Shown here one piece after another: positions 34,201-48,600 of a stretch of 60,000 nt of DNA. Every line of letters starts with the position of its first letter. The first letter of the stretch is position 1. Origin of the DNA: Glandiceps talaboti (Eukaryota; Hemichordata; Enteropneusta; Spengelidae). The notes beneath the pieces are model-generated. The model was not told the origin of the DNA. It saw only the letters and a list, made by a program, of their open reading frames with translations, and ran no database searches. The translations under genes and the position numbers were made by a program. The stretch lies in contig NC_135550.1 of assembly GCF_964340395.1 (NCBI RefSeq), forward strand, positions 26,567,176-26,627,175, given 5' to 3'.

Positions 34201-36606
34201 ATTTTGAGGTCTTTGAATTTTAAACAGAAAACACATATAATCCTTTGTTCAGTCTTGCAGCATCCTGAGTCTGGTCAACAAAATGTTGTTGTCTAAATGA
34301 AGGCAATGTGTTATAAGTCAGACAGGATTTGATATATGATATTATATTGTAGTCATTTCCATATGAATGTGGTATTAATTTCTGTAGCTGTTTTCCTGGA
34401 AAATGTACAATGGTACCGATCGAGCCTTCAAAATATGATGGTATGAAAATGTCCAGGCAAGAGTTATTCTGATAAACACATATATAAATCATTTACTTGT
34501 ACTGGGAAGTGATCCCACCATTAACAGAATATACTGGTTTGAATTTGCATAACTATAGCAATCAGTATACTGTCCATCCCTCTACCATGTAGCACTGTGA
34601 ACACATCCATACATGTACCAAACAAACATGTACATGGATATGTCAATGTAGCATTATTTCATTGCCCCCATCCCCAATCATATATAAAAAATTAAATTTT
34701 TTGAATATGAATGGGTGTATAAGAATGAATGAAGAAAGATATTTTGTGCTATTGAACTATGTTTCTTCAGGATAAGGTACTGTATGCTATGTAGGTGTGG
34801 ACTTTTGAGAAAGCAGTGTTAGTACATGTATACATTATAACCACTATAGGCAAGGGTTTCAATCCAAGGTTTTCACTGCATTTTGTTACCTTATCGGTAA
34901 AGCCGTGGGGTTAAGATAACTACTCTTTTGTTCTGGGCTAACCTTTTTGGTATAGCGCTACCATGACAACTGTTTTGCACACCAAAATTTTAATCCTAAT
35001 TCAAAATGGACCTTTACAAGTCTTTATGTTGTGTAGGGTATGGCCACTATGTTTAAGAAAGTACCATATACAAGTACATGTAGAGACGTATTATGGCTCC
35101 TATAATGTAGTGCAACCAATTGTTTGAGAGAGCAGTTTAGTGTTTCCAGAGTAGCTCAACCATATTTGTTCTTTTACTCTGATGTGAATGGTGTTGTTGA
35201 TGATAGTGTGAATAAGTCAAAGAGCTTGAAATTGTGAACTGACAGACAAGATAGTGAGTATCTAGACCAGTGACTCATCCAAGTCATGAATAGTTAACTT
35301 CTGCTGCAAAGAGAGACACACAGTCACTCATGTCATGTGGTATTTGATCTTCATAGCTTTACCCACTGAAAACTGGAAGTAGAGAGTGAATGAAACAGAA
35401 TAATAAAAAGAAGAAATGTCTGAAGGAAGAAGTATCGTAGGCAGACATGATAATGTCAAGGAGATAGCTGTCAGTAGAATCAAGTAGTATTTACACCCTT
35501 GATTCGTTAGCATTTTTAGACAATCTAATGCAGAAGTGTGGTACATAATATTTCCTGTGTGGATAATCTACTAATAGCACTGAATTTATGAACATTTGAC
35601 ATTGTGTAGGGATATATGTTTATGATTATATAAGAACCAGATGTTGATAATGGTTGTAGCGGTAAAAGTTGAAATACATGTAAATGTAGTGTGGAGAACA
35701 AATCCCTTAATTTATACATAAAGTGGCAATAAAAAAGTCCCTTGACCGAGCTCTGTTCAAAGTTACCTCATTTTACAAGCTAATGACACTGTTACAGTAG
35801 AATGACTCATACATGAATTGGAGAAATTCACTCATTTCATACAGTTATAAAAAGAGACCGAATCCTTTATTGACAGACACCTCATTTTATCTAGGCCAAT
35901 AATCCAAATAAGTATAGCTTAGCTCTATGAGTATGCCACCGAATGATTTGAATATAGTTAATTATTTATGCATTATGACAGTTCCTGAAGAAAGGTAGAC
36001 TGTTTCCTTATTCTCTCTTGTTTGTACCAGCTCACTTGTTATAAACTTAGTACAAGGGTGACACATCACAATTGATATGTGTACACCATCTTGTCATTAA
36101 ATATTTGTTTCACAACAACAACTGCTTATGAAATGTTGACTAGTGGTAGCCATTTTGTTTTTATTAAGCCATAATATTGAATATATACATCAAGAAGTAA
36201 TGTAAGTGGATATTTATTATGCAACATATACTGGAAAAAAGAATTTTCAAATGAATAAACTAGACTGTGAAAGACAATTAATTAAGATCAGATTTTAAAA
36301 GAAACTTAGCCATTTCTTATATGTAATGACAAAAAAACAGGAATTGTGAAGTAGTTATGTTTTTGAGACTGAGAGAGTGAATTTTTAATGACCTTTACTG
36401 TGACCCTCAAGGTTAAACCAGAAAAAAATCAGCCGAAAAATGCTTACATCCTAGTTGTGCTGTTGACTCAGCAGTCTCAGTTTTGACAGCCGTTTGCATA
36501 GAAAATATTGGCCCACATGATTTGCTTTATATATATTTACAGTAAACGTTCCAACATATTATGTCAATTGATTTATAATTATTGTATGTATCACTTTTAC
36601 AAATAA

Positions 36607-36669
<63 letters not shown>

Positions 36670-39600
36670 TGTGTGTGTGTGGGGGGGGTGATTAGGGGGT
36701 GGATGTGTGGGTGTATGTATGTATACATGTATGTTGGTGATCAAGTTTTGATGACCTTCAGTATAAAGGTGTTGTTGAAGTTCTAGCTTGTAGTGATTTC
36801 ATCATAGTAAAATGTGGTGGTGTAGTGTGGTTGTGTGTGGTGTAGTGTGGTGTGGTGTGGTTGTGTGGTGTGGTGTGATTGTGTATGGTGTGGTGTGGTT
36901 GTATATGGTGTGTGGTGTGGTGTGTGGTGTGGTGTGGTTGTGTATGGTGTGGTGTGGTTGTGTGGTGTGGTGTGGTGTGGTTGTGTATGGTGTGGTGTGG
37001 TATGGTGTGGTGTGGTGTGGTGCAGTGTGGTGCGGTTGTGTATGGTGTGGTGTCATGGTGGTGTGGTGCATATGGTGTGGTGTGGTATGGTATGGTGTGT
37101 GTGGTGGGGTGGAGTGGCATGGTATAACATGGTGTGGTGTTTGGTGTGGTGTGTGGTGTAGTGCAGTGCAGTGCAGTGCAGTGTAGTATATTTTATTTGG
37201 CATGAAATAATGTAGAAATACAATATCTAAAGTCAATAATGTACAGAAATGACAACTCCCACCTTGGTATATAAAACACTCAACTGTATTAAACACAAAG
37301 ATCAGCTTGAATTAATAACTTTTCTTAGTTCGATGTTGTCATGGAAATCATCATTATTAGACCTCATTATTTTTTGTTTGAAATATTCTTGTTTGGATGA
37401 TATATTTGTACTTTCAGGGGGCAGAAAGTTTCAACAAGTACTTTAGTTAATTTCATTAGCTAATATGACCTTTTTATTACTATAGCAATATATGTATGAA
37501 ATTCCTTTAACTCGGACCACAGTGTAAATAGTAGTATGATTAGTAATATGTTATATGAGTATGCTCTTAATGGATTTGTTAATAACTTGATGGCTTCTTT
37601 TGAAAAAATGACATAATGATAGAATTTAATCCATAGTTGATTAATTTCACACAATATAATAAGAGAGTTGGTAAATACATGTGTTACTCTAGTGAAAGTA
37701 GGTGACAGATGGTCAGAGATATTGTTAACATAGTAATTAATATCACCACCATTTGATGGCAAGCTAATTGAGATAAAGTTCAGTTTTTGGAGATGAGAAC
37801 CTGTGGTCTATTTTACCCGAGCACAGTTTGAAACTTTTGTATATAGTTCTCGTATATTTGATTAATGTGCCAGTGCCCTTTTATAGAAATTAATTTATAA
37901 GGTATTAAGTATTTTGTCTGACCAAACTTCTAACTTAACTAGCTGTTTTCACTTTGTTATTGTTATTGAGTTCTAAAGATAAATATTTTTATAAATATGC
38001 AAATAAGATGAAATAGTTCTTTCTACATAAAATCTCCCTGGGTAAATGTTGAAATGTCTCATTTGTTTTTATGTGCAGTTTTTTTTCTGGTCATTAAACC
38101 AATTTTGGTGATTTTATTTATTTTGAAAAGTATTGAATTATGCAAATTAGATCAGTATTTTCATCACAAGGTACACAAACAGGTGAACAACTGCATGAGC
38201 AAGTACTTTTGTTTGTAAATAGTTGATCACAACATTTAACATATTAAATTGTGACCATTCAATACTCTAACGTGACTTCTATGAAACACTTTGACAATGA
38301 ATTCATGAAAGTAGTTATTGTTATGGTCATTTGAAAGAAACAAATTAAAATTTGACTCTTACTTGTTTGTTTTACCCAATGAAAGATATACCAAAACTGT
38401 ACATGAAATGGTTTATGGTAAACCTCCAAAACAAGCAGAATCACCTCTATTAGTCTTTGATGGTACTGGATGTGTACACTGGCTTGATGTCCATTTGTAA
38501 ATTGACATGAACATTTTCTGGTTTGTCAATAAAATGTTTTGGCTGCTGACAGGATTTGATCTGAAAGTGATCACAATATACATGTCTGTATAGAGTAAAT
38601 GAAGTACAAAAACAAGAAGTATAGACAATAAATCATTGGAGTTATAGTTTATGGGGGCATTTCCTGTATAGAATTTATCCATTGATTTGTTTCAAGTGTT
38701 GAATCCTACATATAGGTGGACAGTAGGTGTTGAAGTCATTACAATTGTTTGTTTTATCATCTGTAAATGGTAGTTGTATGTCTGGATCATTGTGTTATCT
38801 GATATCACTGTATCTTTAAGTTTAGGGAGTGAAGAATGAATAATTCAGGTTGGTAAATCTGATGTGGAATTTACATGTAGGTGGACATCAATCCGTACAT
38901 TTTAAGCCAAATAATTCATATGGAATAAAGTTTCTCGGTTGAGACTTGTATGTCTGGGAAATGACGACAGATTTTGCCAGACAGAGGTAAAAGTCCGCCT
39001 TGTCCTTCCTGTGACCTCCATTGCATTATGAAACTAGGAAAGGAAATGAAGAAGTACAACTTTCAGAATTCATGACTTTTGTAACTGTTGTTATGAATTG
39101 CTATCAGGCCTACATCTGTATATTGAACATATGTCACTCCTAGCAAATAGCATTGGATTGAGTGTTTTAGTGACCGACATTATAGCAGTGCAGACCTCAC
39201 TCAAGCAACCAGCATCACAGTGTTGAGTGACGTCCACTGACATTGGCAGTGACTTCTAGAACATGTCAGGTTGATATAGAAAGGAGGGATGATCTGAATT
39301 AGTTGATTTTTGTGTGAAATTGTGCTAATTGTTGAAAGGGAAAAAAGGGCATTGAATTTGCATATGCTTAATTTCATCTGAAATGCCATAATTTGACAGT
39401 AACAAATTCATCTGAAATGCCATAATTTGAATGTAACAAATTCATCTAAAATAGATATACTTTATTGTCCACTGAAAACATGGAAATTTGCCTTTGGCAC
39501 TAGGCCATACACAACAGACAGGTTACAAGAACAACAATGTAAATAAAACAATGTTGCATTAAAAGACAAAGACAATTGTATAAAATGGATGACCTATTAC

Positions 39601-42600
39601 CATCCAGAATTGACTAAAATTCTAAACTGCAAGAGAAGGGAGCTTTGCCCCAATGCCATAATTTGAATGTACCAAATTCATAATTTGAATCAAAATATTA
39701 GTATCAAATTCATCTAAAATTATCCAATGAATTGTTATCGTAGTTTTAAAACTTAGCCCATGTAACCCAGTTTGGTAAGTTTAAATTGGAGCAGTCCGAT
39801 CTGTACAATAGATATGGTCTGTCCATATGGCAAAGTAGTATAGTATGTACCTGTATATTGTCATGGATTAAGATTAATCTGGTGAGATCTGTGTCTGCTG
39901 TATGTTCAATATATACGTCATATGTTCAATATACAAAATGTACATCTCAATTCAAAAGAATAGCAGCAAGCTCTGTAATGAATTCATATAATATAATATC
40001 TATTTGTATAAGTGAATCATTACAGAGTTTGCTGCTATTATTTTTTATTTTTTGGTAGTAAAACTAATATTATTAAAAAAAAGGTTTGATGGCAACATTA
40101 AAATGTTGGGAGCAAAATGCAATCCATTTTGCTTTCAAACTTTTGTTCAAATTGCATCGTGAAATTGGAAAAAGCAAAAGAATGAATGCATCAAAGGTAT
40201 TGTATGTGGAATTTAATTATCATAGACACCATACATGTAGCTATTCTGCATATACACATGTGCACCTCAACTTTCTCTGACCAGATTGTTACTTGTATTG
40301 ATTGAATACTGTGAACTTGTGCATTCATATTGAATTCACTGGTAGTATATGTGCTCCCACAAATAGCTCTGATTGCAAAATGTCATAAAAATAGACAAGT
40401 TTGAGTGTTCCAGAGTGATTGATGCAGTGGTGGGTATTTTAATACTTGATGCGGCCAGTCAAACTGTGGATCGTGGCACCTTTTAGACAAGGACATATGG
40501 AACAAATTTCAGGATACTATTATGTTGTAGAACTCCATGCTGCAGTGGGAAAGGCCACCCTGAGAAAGAGCAGAGAAATCACTGACCGATCGACTCATAA
40601 ACTTTACTCAAGGTATTGCACCAATGTCAGAACAGTGATAGATACTCATAAATTAGGAGTCAAGAATCCCAATCATAGCAGCTACATTTGTACAATGCAT
40701 GCAAGAAAAAGATAGCACATATCAGCATAGTTTCACACTCTGTGGTTCATTCATCAAATATTTTTATTATACATACATATCTGTAATGCTTACATGAAAT
40801 AGCTTAATTGATTCAGTTGAATTCCTGTCATTGTCGGTGTTGCTGTTTCAATGTATCATGAATGACATGATACTGCTCTCCTGTAACCCGGATCATTGAA
40901 TGATATGTCTGCTATGTGCTGTCACTCTCAGTGGATACATGTACAAGAACTTACAAACATTCTTCTCATTTGTACTGTTCCATTTCATTCCCACACAAAT
41001 ATATTCATTTCTGATTCTTGGTTTTGAAGACATTTGACTTGACAGCTCACCACTAACCAATACCATATGATCTGTACTTGTGCGATCTGACTTGAAGTGA
41101 TTCTGTTTTCTATGAACGTAAAGGCCAATTTCAAATGAGCGAAAATTGGTTGTTTGGCAGAACCAGAGAGAAATTGGTCTAAAACAAAAGAGTGATCCCA
41201 TATACATGTATTCCTTATTAAGACAACATCAATGCAATAATCCAAGATTGAAACATAAATGGAACTCTTTAACAGAAAGTCACAGTGTGTTCTTCTGTTG
41301 GTCTTCCTGGTCACCTTGTCTTGCAAGATGTTCTTATCCAAATTCATACAAGACAAGATCATCTCGTGATATTGATTTCTCCACAATTCTACTGCCAAAC
41401 CTTTAGTGATACCAATTGTTAATTAACATTCTCGTTGCTCAGGACTGATTTCACAGATAGAATTGAGGCTATTGAGATTTTAGTATACCATTCAAAGCAT
41501 ATATTACATGCAAATAAGAATCCAAACTTTATATTGGTTGCAACCATTGCAGTACATACTGGTACTAGGTCTAAGGTAATTAGCTGGATATTAAATGAAT
41601 TTTAATTGATAAGGAGTATTGATTTCAATAAAAAGTCTTAAGGATTACATATTTTCATGAAGTAGTTCTCCATGAAATGGTCTTTATATCCAAATTAAGA
41701 CAATGCAAGTGAACACTATGACCCATGCTTATCTCTAAGTACAACCACATTGAATTTCTACTTGTGGTGACAGACATGTATATCTCAAGATTCTAACATT
41801 TTGCACATTGTTGGGAATCAGCTAGGCCACCTACTTGCATTTAGCTATCTCTATTTCCGAGATATGTTGTACTGGTATGTCTCTGCTCAGTTCATTTATA
41901 GCCAGACACTGTTATCCATCTTTGATTTCACTTGAGCACTGTACTATAATACTACAGTTCAAAGTAAAAGACGATTGCAAGCCATATGTATGGTGGGCTT
42001 TTGGCGATTGCTTTAGCTGGCTTTTGGAGGTTGTTTAGTTGGCTTTTGGAGGCTGTTTACATGGCTTTGGAGGTAGTTTAGGTGGCTTTGGGAGGTAGTT
42101 AAGGTGGCTTTGGGAAGTAGGTTAGGTGGCTTTGGGAGGGTTAGTTGGCTCTTGGAGGTAGTTTACATTGCTTTGGAGGTTGTTTAGTTGACTTTGAGAG
42201 GTTAAATTGTTTAGTTGGCTTTGGGAGATAGGTTAGGTGGCTTTGGGAGGTTGTTTAGTTGGCTTTGGGAGGTAGGTTAGGTGGCTTTGGGAGGTTGTTT
42301 AGTTGGCTTTGGGAGGTAGGTTAGGTGGCTTTGGGAGGTTGTTTAGTTGTCTTTGGTAGATTGTTGCTTTGGGAGGTTATATTAATTAGTTTGAGGAGAT
42401 TGTTTTGTTGGCTTTGAGGGGTTGTTTAGTTGGCTTTCGGATGTAGGTTAGGTGACTTTGGGAGGTTGTTCAGTTGACTGAGAGGTTGTTTAGTTACAAG
42501 GCTTTGGAAGGTTGTTTGGTTTGCTGTGGGAGGTTGTTTGGTTTGCTTTGGGAGGTTGTTTAGTTGGCTTTGGAGGTTGCTAGGTTGGGTTTCATCCATC

Positions 42601-45600
42601 CATCTGTCTGTCTGTCCGTCTGTCTGTCTGTCCATGCATTCGCCCTCATATCTCTGGCATGCACCAACTGATTTCAACCAACCCTGCCATAAAGGTAGCA
42701 TACTATGTGAGAGTCTCAGACATATGCATGTCACTTTGTTTTATGACCAAATCAAATATGGCCATTTGGCAAATTGTCACTATGTTTTGTGATGGATAGT
42801 TTGAACAGAAGTGTCACTGTGTTTGTGATTTTACTGAAACTTTTTAAGAAACTTCCATATAGGTATGATGAATGTTGAATGTTATCTCAACCACCAGTAT
42901 TGTCACCCCTGTAGTACATACAGATACAGTATACATCCAGAATACATAATATCTAAGGTTAACCTGAGCTTAGTCCTTCCTACCCTTACATTGTAACTAG
43001 TACCATGGCATGTTTACTAATTTTAGAATGTCTGGGATACAATATTGTTGTAACCATATGCTTGTAATACAATATTGATAATAACTACAATGTATGCTAC
43101 ATCCAAGCTATCAGAACTCCCCCCTCCCATCCAAGCTATCAGACCTCTCCTCTTTCCCCCATCCAAGCTATCAGAACACCCCCTTTCTCTCCCATTCAAG
43201 CTATCAGAACACCCCATCCCCTCCCATCTAAACTATCAGAACACCCCCTCCCCTCCCATCCAAGCTGTCAGTACACCCTTCCCTTCCATCCAAGCTATCA
43301 GAACACCCCCTCCCCTCCTATCCAAGCTGTCAGAACACCTCCTCCCCTCCCATCCAAACTGTCAGAAAACCCAATTCCCACCCATCCAAGCTACCAGAAC
43401 ACCTCCCTCTCCTCCCATCCATGCTAGCAGAACATCCCCCTCCCCTCCCATCTTTAGTCATTTTTTAAAATGTGATTTCATGATAAGGATGTAAAGAATC
43501 ATTATGGATTTGTGAGAAGGCTGAGGTGTCATGGAACTATTCTTGGAAAGTAACGCTGTAATTTTGAGATTGAAATGATAAAAAACTATGTGGTCAAAGT
43601 GATACATTTGTGATGTCAGTAATGGAAGTACATTAGATAGATTTTAAGTGATGTGTAGCATAGCACAGTTACTCTAATGTAACAAAACTATATAATAGAG
43701 TTTGTCACTTATTATAACATATGATAAAGCAAAATGTAATGTCCTCCAAGACATGTGACAAGCCTATTGTAGTATACCCCTGACAATGCTGACGAGATGT
43801 TGGTGAAAATTCAGGATTGTATAGGTAGAAATATTCATTCCAACTGTATGACCCAGAGTCCATGAACATATGAACAATCCATCCTAGCAAAATGTAGTGT
43901 ATTGGAACAAGTATAGAATAGTGTGAGATTTCAAGGTGTTTGTTACACATAGTACAAACCATAACATGTATTGGGGAGCAGCACAATTGTCATATAGCTG
44001 ACACAGCAGTAGGCTATTTTGCAAGGCTTGAGGGTAATATCAGAGGGAAATGGACTATCTTTAGTTGATCCACAGGTGAAAGAGATGTGTATTGTAGCTG
44101 GAACAAGGCCCTGTCCCTAGTATGCACTTTACCAGCTCTACAATGGTTCTATTTATATAATTTCATGTCTGTTCTTTTCATGCTTTGTACATAGATTTAG
44201 CAATGGCCACCGTTTAATTGCACAATTCAGTATAATTTGGTAAAGCTGGTATGATCCACTAGAATAAGCAGACATTAACCTTGCCTTTCAAAAGTGTAAA
44301 CTTTTATACTATGAGTTTAATAATTCACAGACATAAAGATAGCACAAATTTATGACAAAATCAGTCATTGATTTTATCTTCCTCCACCAAAAGTGTGATG
44401 GGAGAGTAGGAGGGAAGATCATCTTCTCAGTTTTATTGATATTCACATTAAAAGTAAAAGTTATACAATGATTCAAAATATTGTTCATTCTTTTTTTGAG
44501 CATCCATGAAGTATACAATTGCCCTTTATAATGAAAAGTGTACAGCATGGGTTGGGGTTTCATTGACAACCTGTACAATGAACCCGTATGTACAATGAAA
44601 AATGGATAACCTATTAGTCTATATTTTTTGAATAACAACTAACACAATGCAATTGAATTATTGGAGCAGTTTGTCATTATCTTGGTCTTGTCTATATTTA
44701 GAACTCAATAGTAATTTGGTTATCAGAGCATAGACGGGGAAAAAAGACATCTAATACTTGAAAACAGGTCAAACAAGGTTGATTATGAATTTATTTAGTG
44801 CTGTCTAATCAAATACTAAAAATAGCATTTTGAAACTACTTGTTGTATGATCATTCATGCATCTTGACAGTTTTATTCTTCCTGCTTGAGTAACTGACAT
44901 GTACTGAAGACTTTGGGCCAGAGTAACATTGACACATACCATGTATATACGATATACCCACCAAGTATGCAAACTGTGCCATGTTCCTTTCATTGTGAAG
45001 GGATATTTGCATGATAATTTTGATGGTGAAATATCATCTCTGTATCTTTTAAGACATACTTTATATGACCTATACTTGTTGAACTAGGGATGGGTTCTAT
45101 ACATCTACGGGTAATTCAGAATAGAATGTGGATACATCATGTACATTGACAATGTACAATTTAACAGCAATGACACAACACCCACTCGTAAAAGATAATG
45201 TTTTATGTTGTTGTTGTTCAAATTGATAAAATCTTTGATTTCTTGTGAGGTTATCACTCATTGTGTATCTGTTCTTGTTTGATTGGTAGGTTGTTTTTGA
45301 GTGGGAACTGGGCCCCAGGTAGAAAATCAGCTGTTGTTCTTTCCTGGCTACCCAGATTTACATGTTAATAAATTTTACTACTACTACACCAGTGTTCTCC
45401 CCAGAATAGATTGCAAGGATGCTGACTAATTTGCATATTGATTAACATATAAATGACATGGTAATTTGCATATTGGTTTGCATAATGACCAGCATATACA
45501 ATATGAATGCCTTCACTACTGGAACAAACTCTGACATCTTTATATTTTAACACATACACACATGGACATTAGGATCAGCCAGTTCTCTTCATGTGAAAGT

Positions 45601-48600
45601 ATTATTATGATTTTGTCATTCAAAGATTACTAAAGCTCAAGGAACACTTTTGATGCATGGTAGAAACTTGTCAAGCAGGTGACCCACATGTAGGTGGCAA
45701 GGATGGAGTTAGCACCATACTTTCTCTGTAGTGGGGAGAACACTGCTACACAACAGCAATCATTTCCTTTGATACTTTGGTGATGCCTCTACAGTAAACA
45801 TTAATTCAGAGATGGATAATCTCTCAGCAAGTAGAAGTCAGAGTGATGATGAGTGATGATCCCCCCTCTTCTAAAAAAAGGATGACATCTACATGTTCAC
45901 TTTCTTGTAGTATGCAAACAATGCAGCCATACCCATTATCTATTCTAGCACAGTACATTTAGATTATATGAGGATATTAATCAAGTCATTCTTAAATATT
46001 AATAAAGTTTTAGGAACATTTTCTTCTCTTTTTAATATTTGAACAAAGAGAAAAATTGAAGATAGCACAGTGTTTTTGTGAAAGCAAATTTTGAATTTCA
46101 TAATGATTCACATGTTCAGGAACTATGTGTTCCAATAGTATTGACACTGACAGTAGAATAAAAGAGCCAAAAGAGTCATGTGACTTCAAGCATAACTTTG
46201 TCCACCCAAAAATAAGTCCCAAAAGAGTCATGTGACGTCAAGCGTGACTTTGTCCACCAAAAAATAATCCCAATAGAGGCATTTGACTTCAAGCATGACT
46301 TTGTCCACCCAAAATAAGTCCCAAGAGTCATGTGAATTCAAGCATAACATCGTCCACCCTAAAATAAGGGCTAAAGGAGTCATGCGACTTCAAGCATGAC
46401 TTTGTCCACCCAAAATGAAGTTCGAAAGGAGTCATGCGACTTTAAGCATGAATTTGTCCACCCAAAAATAATTCCCAAGAGTCATGTGACTTTAAGCGTA
46501 ACTTTGTCCACCCAATAATAAGTCCCAAACAAGTCATGTGACTTTAAGCATGAATTTGTCCACCCAAAAATAAGTCCCAAACAAGTCATGTGACTTTAAG
46601 CATGAATTTGTCCACCCAAAAATAATTCCCAAGAGTCATGTGACTTTAAGCGTAACTTTGTCCACCCAAAAATAAGTCCCAAACAAGTCATGTGACTTTA
46701 AGCATGAATTTGTCCACCCAAGAATAATTCCCAAAAGTTTCATGTGACTTTAAGCATCACTTTGTCCACCCTAAAATGAAAAAAGTGGCAATGGTCTAAT
46801 GAAGCAGTGATATGTAGCATGATGTCGTCCCAGCTTAAAATGAGAAAAATAGAGTGGTACAAGGAAATGTTCCATCTGTCAACATCATACTTTTATAGTC
46901 CTGTCGTTATTGGTGAATACACAGGAAACAGTGTTCCAGACTGATAAATGAAATACTATACTCTCCTATACTCTTATTGTAAATTATTCTGCTGAAAACC
47001 ACAACTGGGTATCATATGACAATAAATTTGTTAAATGGTCGTAAGAACTTGATACCACCATGTCGTATATTGTAGTTGGATGAGCTTTAAGAGTGTCAAT
47101 TCTTTTATCACTCTGTCATCTTCTATTTGATGGCAGCATGTACTTTCTATAACCTATTCTTTTATAGTAGCCAATCTTGTTTAATGGTAGTGATGACATT
47201 TTGAGTGTGATTTCATTACATCATCTTCTGTATTAGTAGGGCAGTGAGTCCTAGTTGCCATAACAACATCAGTATGTATGTTGCTGGCCTCAAAATGAGA
47301 ACAAGCCATTATGATACCTAATGTGCCACACCCAGTATAGATGGATGATGACACATACATGTATACCATCCTATAGTCATCACTGCATCTGCACTCAACA
47401 CAAGCACAATTGTATATATTGAATTGTTCTATGAGGTTTTGTTACAGGCCAAAATTATCCAGTCTTCTTGTCATATGACCAACAAAATTATTTATACTGC
47501 CATTATAAAAAAACAACCCTGCAATTGGTATGATCCTGGGGGCGGTACTATTGGCCAGCTGTGGTGGGGGTGTGCGCCCAATACTGCCAACCCCAGAATC
47601 CATTTTAGACCCATTTTGACCAAAAAACAATATCCCATTTTAGATCATTTTAGGATTTTAGAAGATGAAAGTTTAGACTGAAATATTTGTTCCATATTTA
47701 AGGAAATGGTGGATGGCAAAATGTAGTTACAAATGTAGTACACTTGTATTTTATCCCTCAGGAGGCAACATTTTGGGGGCAATTAATAGCACAGTTTTGA
47801 TTTGGTAAAGGAAAATGGAGCAAATGTTAGACATCAGTATTGAAAATATTGGAGAGTGGACCCCATTTTAGACTCTTCAGCTCAAAAAAAACAAAACAGA
47901 CCCCATTTTAGACCAAAGGGCAAGAAAGCACACTCCAAAGGGTGGCACATATATGTATAGTCTAATAAGGGGAGTAGGCCCCCTGAACAGGTAGAAAGAG
48001 AGTCACATTTTATAATGTCATTATTCGTTAAAATTAGCTATATGCAAATGAAGTTATAGTTGAGATTAATTGTCAAAAGGCCATGAGAGAGTGTGTGTAT
48101 TCGGTATTGTGCATCAGTATGCATGGAAATACAATGTTGATACACTCCACTATCACTTTACATGGAAGAGTATTTGCCATTGTGTACAATACATACATTC
48201 TTGGGATAGATATTAAAGTTTTAGAAAATAACACATGTTGATTGTATAATTTATGGTATATAACATGATTAAGTGACTCTCAGGCCAGGAAGTATGTAAA
48301 ATAAATGTGTAAAAACAAAATTGAAAGAACCATGGAATTTCAAGAATTATTACATGATGGAGGCAGATATTAAAACTTGTGGTGCAGTCTGATGTAAATG
48401 GGCGGCTGTTTAGATATGAAATTACTCTTGGATGAAGCACCATTTATCATACATCAAGTATCATTATCTAGTAATTGGCAGGTTTTCAAACATCATGTTC
48501 TTCTTCAGTAAAGTATAAATTCTGTATAATAAACAGAGAGAACTTTGGATACTATCTGTGTTCACAGTCCAAGTTATGGCTATCAATCATACATACACTG

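Noticed and set aside
36758-37296. Several overlapping frames of 82-164 codons on both strands
   Set aside because: All come from the GT-rich minisatellite; lack of stops follows from base composition.
40446-40715. 89-codon frame in PRKD intron 1
   Set aside because: Composition is less repetitive than its neighbours, but no family was recognised and there is no support for expression.
43075-43494. 139-codon frame with Lys-Leu-Ser-Glu repeats
   Set aside because: It is the 32-bp C-rich minisatellite read in one frame. The units drift by insertions and show no protein similarity.
46160-46775. CRISPR-like regular repeat
   Set aside because: The ~51-bp units are contiguous with no unique spacers, and the context is animal intron. 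It is a minisatellite. The same applies to 12651-13138 and 43099-43452.
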